Shown one piece after another: positions 58,630 through 64,000 of a DNA stretch of 64,000 nt. The stretch's first letter is position 1. Every line of letters starts with the position of its first letter. The stretch is from positions 124,001 to 188,000 of the forward strand of contig NZ_WBOF01000006.1 in NCBI RefSeq assembly GCF_009569385.1. The letters are read 5' to 3'. The stretch comes from Streptomyces kaniharaensis (GTDB lineage: Bacteria; Actinomycetota; Actinomycetes; Streptomycetales; Streptomycetaceae). A program made the position numbers and the translations under genes. The notes beneath the pieces were generated by a model. That model was given only the letters and a program-made list of their open reading frames with translations, had not been told where the DNA came from and made no database searches.

Positions 58630-59745
58630 ATGGAGACGGTTCTTCCCGGCGCCCTCAGGAGCCCTGACGCACTCGAGAGCACCGAGACCCTCGGGAGCGG
58701 CGGCACGGGTGTGGACGGCGTGCTTGCCGAGGTGACGGCCCGCTGGCGGGCGAGTGCGGCGGCGACCGGCCCCGCCGACCGGGCGGCGGCCGAGCGCGCG
58801 GTCCGGGCCGCCTACCGGGCGGCCGGGCTGCCCGAGCCCGCCGAGATCCGCTGGTTCGGCTCCCCGCTGGCGGCCGCCGAGGCGGCGCTGAAGCTGCGGG
58901 CCGGCGGTGCGGTGAGCGTGCGCGAGGCCGTCCGCACCCGGGCCTGGGAGAAGGCTCGGCGGCAGGCCGTCGAGCGGGTCGGCGCGGCCGGGTGGGCGGC
59001 GCACTGGGCCCTCACCGGCGGCGAACTCGGCCCGGTCACCATCCCGCTCGCCGACCGCGTGCGCAACGCCGTCATCGACCGTCTCGCCCCCGAGGCGGTC
59101 CGCGCGCGCCGCACCACCGTCCGCCTCGCCCTGCTCGACGCCGTCCGCGGACAGCACGACGGACCCTGGTTCGCCGCCTTCGAGGCGGCCGGGGAGAGCG
59201 CCGACGCCGTCGCGCCGCTGGCCGACGCCGCCCGCGAGGCCGGCTGGTGGTGGCCGTACGAGGACGTCGCGCTGATCAGCGAGCGGCCCGTCGAACTGCA
59301 CCGCGACGAGGCCGGGCGGCTCGACCGCGCCGACGGCCCCGCCCTCGCCTACCCCGACGGCTTCGCCCTGCACGCCTGGCGCGGCATGCCCGTCCCCGCC
59401 GAGTTCCTGGCCGACCTCGGCGGCGTCACCGTCGAACGGATCCGCACCGAGGAGAACGCCGAGCTGCGCCGCGTGATGCTGGAGCACTACGGCTACGACC
59501 GCTACCTCGCCGACTCCGGCGCAGAGCCGATCCACCGCGACGAGACCGGCGTGCTGTGGCGGATCGTCCTGCCGGACGACGAACCCGTGGTCATGGTCGA
59601 GGTCGTCAACTCCACCGCCGAGCCGGACGGCACCTTCCGCACCTACTGGCTGCGCGTCCCGCCGAGCACCCGCACCGCGCGGGCCGGGGTCGCCTGGACC
59701 TTCGGCATACCCGAGTCCGAGTACCACCCGCAGCGCGAGACCTGA
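58630..59745 (+). CDS. DUF6745 protein
   Basis: A 371-residue protein. The N-half is helical, Ala/Arg-rich; the C-half shows the DUF6745 signature (RPVELHRDEAGRLDRADGPALAYPDGFALHAWRG … VTVERIRTEENAELRRVMLEHYGYDRYL), a short beta-repeat of toxin-immunity or sensor look. The start is uncertain: ATG 58630 has GGAG at 58619, while GTG 58627 and ATG 58544 are in frame. DUF6745 proteins commonly lie near LRR proteins, as here, but their activity is unknown. Confidence 0.78.
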   Translation: METVLPGALRSPDALESTETLGSGGTGVDGVLAEVTARWRASAAATGPADRAAAERAVRAAYRAAGLPEPAEIRWFGSPLAAAEAALKLRAGGAVSVREAVRTRAWEKARRQAVERVGAAGWAAHWALTGGELGPVTIPLADRVRNAVIDRLAPEAVRARRTTVRLALLDAVRGQHDGPWFAAFEAAGESADAVAPLADAAREAGWWWPYEDVALISERPVELHRDEAGRLDRADGPALAYPDGFALHAWRGMPVPAEFLADLGGVTVERIRTEENAELRRVMLEHYGYDRYLADSGAEPIHRDETGVLWRIVLPDDEPVVMVEVVNSTAEPDGTFRTYWLRVPPSTRTARAGVAWTFGIPESEYHPQRET

Positions 59746-59829
59746 GCCGCTCCCTCGCGTCCCGGGCCGCCGCCTGTGAGTCCCGACCCGTCCCTTGGCC
59801 AGCGCCGCTGGGGTGGCCGCGTGTTGTTG

Positions 59830-60603
59830 TCAGGGCGTACGGGCGATGAGCACGGGCTGGAAGAAGCCGGTGTGCTCGGGGAGTTCCCACGTCACGTCGG
59901 TGAACCCTGCCTCCGTGGCGAGCGTGGTCAGCTGGGCCCGGGTGAGTGCCCAGTAGGTGGAGCGGTGGACCTCGGTGCGCCACTCGCCGTCGGCGTCGGG
60001 GCGGAGCTGGAAGAGCTCCAGGTCGTACCGCTCGCCGTCCTCGTGCCAGTGCCACAGCTGGAAGATGACGGACCGTTGCCCGTCCGGCTCGGTGGTCTGC
60101 GGAGGGGTGGACGTCGGGCGTGTGCGGCGCAGGTCGTCGTAGGGGCGGGTGGTGAGGAGGAGCAGGCCACCGCTGCGCAGGGTGCGGCGCATGGCGGTAA
60201 GGGCGGCCCGGATGTCCTCGGGGGTGAGCAGGTGGGGGAGCGAGTTGTCGGCGCACACGACGACGTCGAAGGTGCCGTCGATGAAGGGGAGTTGCCGCAT
60301 GTCGGCGGCCGCCGTGGGCAGACGGAGGCCGCGCTGGGCGGCCTCGCGGGTGGCGCGAGCGGCCGCGACCGGGCTGAGGTCCGTGCCGGTGACGCGATGG
60401 CCGAGGGCGGTGAGGCCGATCGCCTGGGTGCCGATACCGCAGGCGCAGTCCAGAACGGTGCCCGGCCGGTCGCCGAGGCGGGCCCGGACGAGGGCGTCCA
60501 GGCTCGTGCCCTGGCGGGCGACGGAGGCTTCCCAGTCGGGGTAGAGCAGGTGGTAGCCGGCCGCGAACTCGTCGTAGAAGCTACCGGTGGGGGATTGGTT
60601 CAT
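59830..60603 (-). CDS. Class I SAM-dependent methyltransferase
   Basis: A 257-residue methyltransferase: SPTGSFYDEFAAGYHLLYPDW at the N-terminus, SAM motif I VLDCACGIGTQAIGL, acidic loop VTGTDLSPVA, motif IV FDVVVCADNSLPHLL. It resembles glycine/sarcosine N-methyltransferase-like small-molecule enzymes; acceptor unknown. AAGG lies 12 bp before the ATG at 60603. Confidence 0.88.
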   Translation of the reverse strand: MNQSPTGSFYDEFAAGYHLLYPDWEASVARQGTSLDALVRARLGDRPGTVLDCACGIGTQAIGLTALGHRVTGTDLSPVAAARATREAAQRGLRLPTAAADMRQLPFIDGTFDVVVCADNSLPHLLTPEDIRAALTAMRRTLRSGGLLLLTTRPYDDLRRTRPTSTPPQTTEPDGQRSVIFQLWHWHEDGERYDLELFQLRPDADGEWRTEVHRSTYWALTRAQLTTLATEAGFTDVTWELPEHTGFFQPVLIARTP

Positions 60604-60755
60604 GGCGTCGGGGCCTTCACGGGCGGCGGGAAGAGGGAGTACTGGGCGCGGTTGGCGTTGAAGTGGGCGAGGTCGTGCCGTCGTGCTCCAGCTCCATCGG
60701 CGGTGGTTCCGGGAGGTCGCGATCGGCGAGAGGTGATGCCCCTCCAATTAGACCC

Positions 60756-60905
60756 TCAGTGCGGGATGTTGTGTACGGCCGCAAACTGCTCGGCGTCCTC
60801 CGCGTTCCACAGGCCGCGGCTGGGGCCGGATTCCGGCCGGGTGAGAGCACGCAGCAATGCCGGGCTGTGGACCGGCTGGACGCGGAAGTTGTCGAGGTGG
60901 CGCAT
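60756..60905 (-). CDS. Possible 49-residue protein
   Basis: A short frame from ATG 60905 encodes MRHLDNFRVQPVHS … RGLWNAEDAEQFAAVHNIPH with G/C-rich third positions typical of coding DNA. A TACGTT hexamer lies 15 bases upstream. It has no recognisable family and could be the remnant of a longer gene. The stretch 60604-60755 shows nothing else. Confidence 0.35.
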   Translation of the reverse strand: MRHLDNFRVQPVHSPALLRALTRPESGPSRGLWNAEDAEQFAAVHNIPH

Positions 60906-61011
60906 GACGGTGACGGGCGTAACGTAGCGCCGGCTGTTGCCCCGGTGCCGGACTGATCGAGCTGCGGAAACTCGGTTGGCCGACGGGGCGCGCCGTCGCG
61001 AGGATGCGAGT

Positions 61012-61776
61012 ATGCGCACCTTCGAGGAACTGATCGCCGAGGCCGAAGCCGTGTCCGTGGCCGGCTGGGACTTCTTCTGGCTGGACGGACGCGCCACGGA
61101 GGAGCGGCCGTCCTGGGGCTACCAGCGCCGGCTGGGCGAGCGGCTGGCCCGTGCCTCCGCCGCGTTGGACATTCAGACCGGGGGCGGTGAGGTGCTCGCC
61201 GGGGCCGGAAAGTTCCCGCCGGTCATGGCGGCGACCGAGTCCTGGCCGCCGAACGTCGCCCGCGCGACGAAGCTGCTGCACCCGCTGGGCGCGGTCGTGG
61301 TCGCGGCCCCGGACGAGCCGCCGCTGCCGTTCGCCGACGGGGCGTTCGACCTGGTCAGCAGCCGGCACCCGGTGAGGGCGTGGTGGACGGAGATCGCCCG
61401 GGTGCTGCGGCCGGGCGGCACGTACTTCGCCCAGCACGTGGGGCCGGCGTCCGGCTTCGAACTGGTGGAGTACTTCCTGGGCCCGCAGCCCGAGGCACGG
61501 AAAGCCCGCCGTCCCGAGGATGAGAGCGCCGCCGCGCGGGCCGCCGGGCTGGAGGTCGTGGACCTGCGGTCGGAGCGCTTGCGGATGGAGTTCTTCGACA
61601 TCGGCGCGGTCGTGTACTTCCTGCGCAAGGTGATCTGGATGGTGCCGGGCTTCACCGTCGAGGCGTACCGGGAACAGCTGCGCGAGCTGGACGCCCTGAT
61701 CCGCGCCGACGGGCCGTTCGTCGCGCACTCGGCCCGCATCCTGATCGAGGCCCGAAAGCCGGGCGGCCCGTGTTAG
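61012..61776 (+). CDS. Class I SAM-dependent methyltransferase
   Basis: A 254-residue methyltransferase-like protein: motif I region LDIQTGGGEVLAGAGKF, acidic loop replaced by LLHPLGAVVVAAPDEP, FADGAFDLVSSRHPV (motif IV) and VLRPGGTYFAQHVGP. The last third (DIGAVVYFLRKVIWMVPGFTVEAY) is family-specific. Often annotated as a ubiE-like methyltransferase; acceptor unknown. GAGGAT six bases before the ATG may be a leaderless -10. Confidence 0.85.
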   Translation: MRTFEELIAEAEAVSVAGWDFFWLDGRATEERPSWGYQRRLGERLARASAALDIQTGGGEVLAGAGKFPPVMAATESWPPNVARATKLLHPLGAVVVAAPDEPPLPFADGAFDLVSSRHPVRAWWTEIARVLRPGGTYFAQHVGPASGFELVEYFLGPQPEARKARRPEDESAAARAAGLEVVDLRSERLRMEFFDIGAVVYFLRKVIWMVPGFTVEAYREQLRELDALIRADGPFVAHSARILIEARKPGGPC

Positions 61777-61828
61777 AAACCGTCCTGAGACGAGAGACCG
61801 TCCTGAGACGGGGCCGCCCGGCGCCGGC

Positions 61829-63430
<1,602 letters not shown>

Positions 63431-63718
63431 GGGATAACGCTCCGAAACAGCGAATGGACACACGGGTGGCGTGAAGGTGGGTCCGTCGCTAGGAAATTCG
63501 GGGCGTAGACATGCGGCGAGGGTAGCGGGGCATGCGGAGCATCCGCATCGGAGTTAACGGCCCGGATCCGACGCCCGGACCGACGGTGCGGGCTACGGCA
63601 CGGATCGGCGGCGCGAACTGACGGTTCGGATCGACGGCGTGGTTTCGGCCACGGGAGCGCCGTGGTGGCGCACGGAGCTGTCTTGTCGGGGCGCGGGCCG
63701 ATCGCTTCCATGGTGCGC

Positions 63719-64000
63719 ATGGGCCGACGCGACCTTGTGCTTCTGACCGATCACAGCTCGATTGAGGGCAGCCGGGAGGTGATGGCCACGGCCGTACGGA
63801 CCGTCACCGGTGGGGCGCCCGTCCTGCTCGACGCCCGGCACTTCATGACCGCCGGCGCCGACCTGCCTCCCGGCACCGGCCGGATCGAGGCCGGCGGCGC
63901 CGGCGGAGTGCGGCTGGAGGCCGACGGCCACGTCGTGACCACGGACACGGTGGTGGTCTACGAGATCCCGCCGCACCGGCGCCGCGCGTTCGCGCACTGC
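63719..64000 (+). CDS. Probable ATP-grasp-type protein, start of gene at window edge
   Basis: An open frame with strong coding character runs off the right edge (MGRRDLVLLTDHSSIEGSRE … GGAPVLLDARHFMTAGADLPPG … TVVVYEIPPHRRRAF). The layout of a strand, an LTD-like loop, and later VVYEIPP followed by RRRAF resembles the N-domain of RimK/MvdD-type ATP-grasp ligases, but the ATP-binding part is outside the window. An in-frame ATG nine bases upstream (63710) is an alternative start; no clear ribosome-binding site is visible. Confidence 0.5.
   Translation, partial: MGRRDLVLLTDHSSIEGSREVMATAVRTVTGGAPVLLDARHFMTAGADLPPGTGRIEAGGAGGVRLEADGHVVTTDTVVVYEIPPHRRRAFAHC

Noticed and set aside
59826..59850. 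TTGTCAGGG resembling the PafBC motif
   Set aside because: No TAnnnT at the right distance and it lies at the 3' end of a methyltransferase gene, with no gene downstream on that strand nearby.
60617..60850. 77-codon minus-strand frame between the methyltransferase genes
   Set aside because: Low-complexity Ser/Thr/Pro sequence without motif or ribosome-binding site, overlapping a better small frame.
63593..63997. 134-codon minus-strand frame at the right edge
   Set aside because: Its composition is that of an antisense frame, and the plus strand carries a better coding frame.

Overview
The window is about 74% G+C, with G/C-rich third codon positions, many GTG starts, several leaderless-type promoters and many translationally coupled (ATGA/GTGA) gene pairs. 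Together with the gene content (MMPL exporter, polyprenol-phosphate mannose synthase, STM401x cluster, ECF sigma factors, Methyltransf_19-type methyltransferase, GAP-family protein) this points to a Streptomycetaceae chromosome (Streptomyces or Kitasatospora), probably an accessory-leaning arm or sub-arm region. I saw no rRNA, tRNA or CRISPR array. One complete IS982-type insertion sequence and one decayed methyltransferase gene are present.

Layout. 1-2.1 kb: an edge-truncated NAD-dependent epimerase and a DegT-type aminotransferase (sugar/aminosugar pathway continuing to the left). 2.5-6.7 kb: an MMPL exporter followed by a NarL-type two-component pair. 6.8-9.1 kb: a HEAT-like protein, a NUDIX hydrolase and a DUF4097 lipoprotein. 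9.4-11.7 kb: a CsoR/CstR-family repressor with its own operator-like site, then an ECF sigma factor coupled to a membrane-anchored partner. 12.0-15.5 kb: an endonuclease/exonuclease/phosphatase-fold protein and a Tat-exported phospholipase C behind a PHO-box-like element. 15.5-22.5 kb: VOC and SRPBCC proteins, an aromatic-acid-exporter-like protein, polyprenol-phosphate mannose synthase, a DMFase-beta-like lipoprotein and an APC permease. 22.6-26.7 kb: a complete carbohydrate ABC importer operon. 26.9-35.3 kb: assorted genes including a TetR/FAD-monooxygenase divergent pair with twin operators, a CBS-BON protein with a DevR/DosR-like box, a GH16-like protein and the ohr/ohrR pair.

Two multi-gene systems stand out. 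(1) 35.5-42.7 kb: a five-gene operon (SWIM-like zinc finger, unknown protein, VWA, MoxR-type AAA+ ATPase, large TraB/ChaN-like DUF5682 protein), related in gene content to E. coli yehL/M/P/Q. It sits behind a sequence that matches the PafBC (RecA-independent DNA damage) promoter. (2) 51.8-58.0 kb: an STM4011-STM4015-type cluster with two radical SAM enzymes, an alkaline-phosphatase-fold hydrolase, an ATP-grasp-like protein and two tandem leucine-rich-repeat proteins, all coupled on the minus strand. Across the divergent promoter gap lie a small conserved protein and a DUF6745 protein. The gap carries PafBC-like promoters in both directions, and a further one precedes the gene at 44.7 kb, so a DNA-damage theme links otherwise separate loci.

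The remainder holds a secreted trypsin-like protease, a GAP-family membrane protein, argG with a strong terminator, a SAM methyltransferase, a rhomboid-like protein whose promoter region carries the IS, a YbaK-type deacylase, two more methyltransferases, an ABC-F ATPase and the start of a possible ATP-grasp gene at the right edge.
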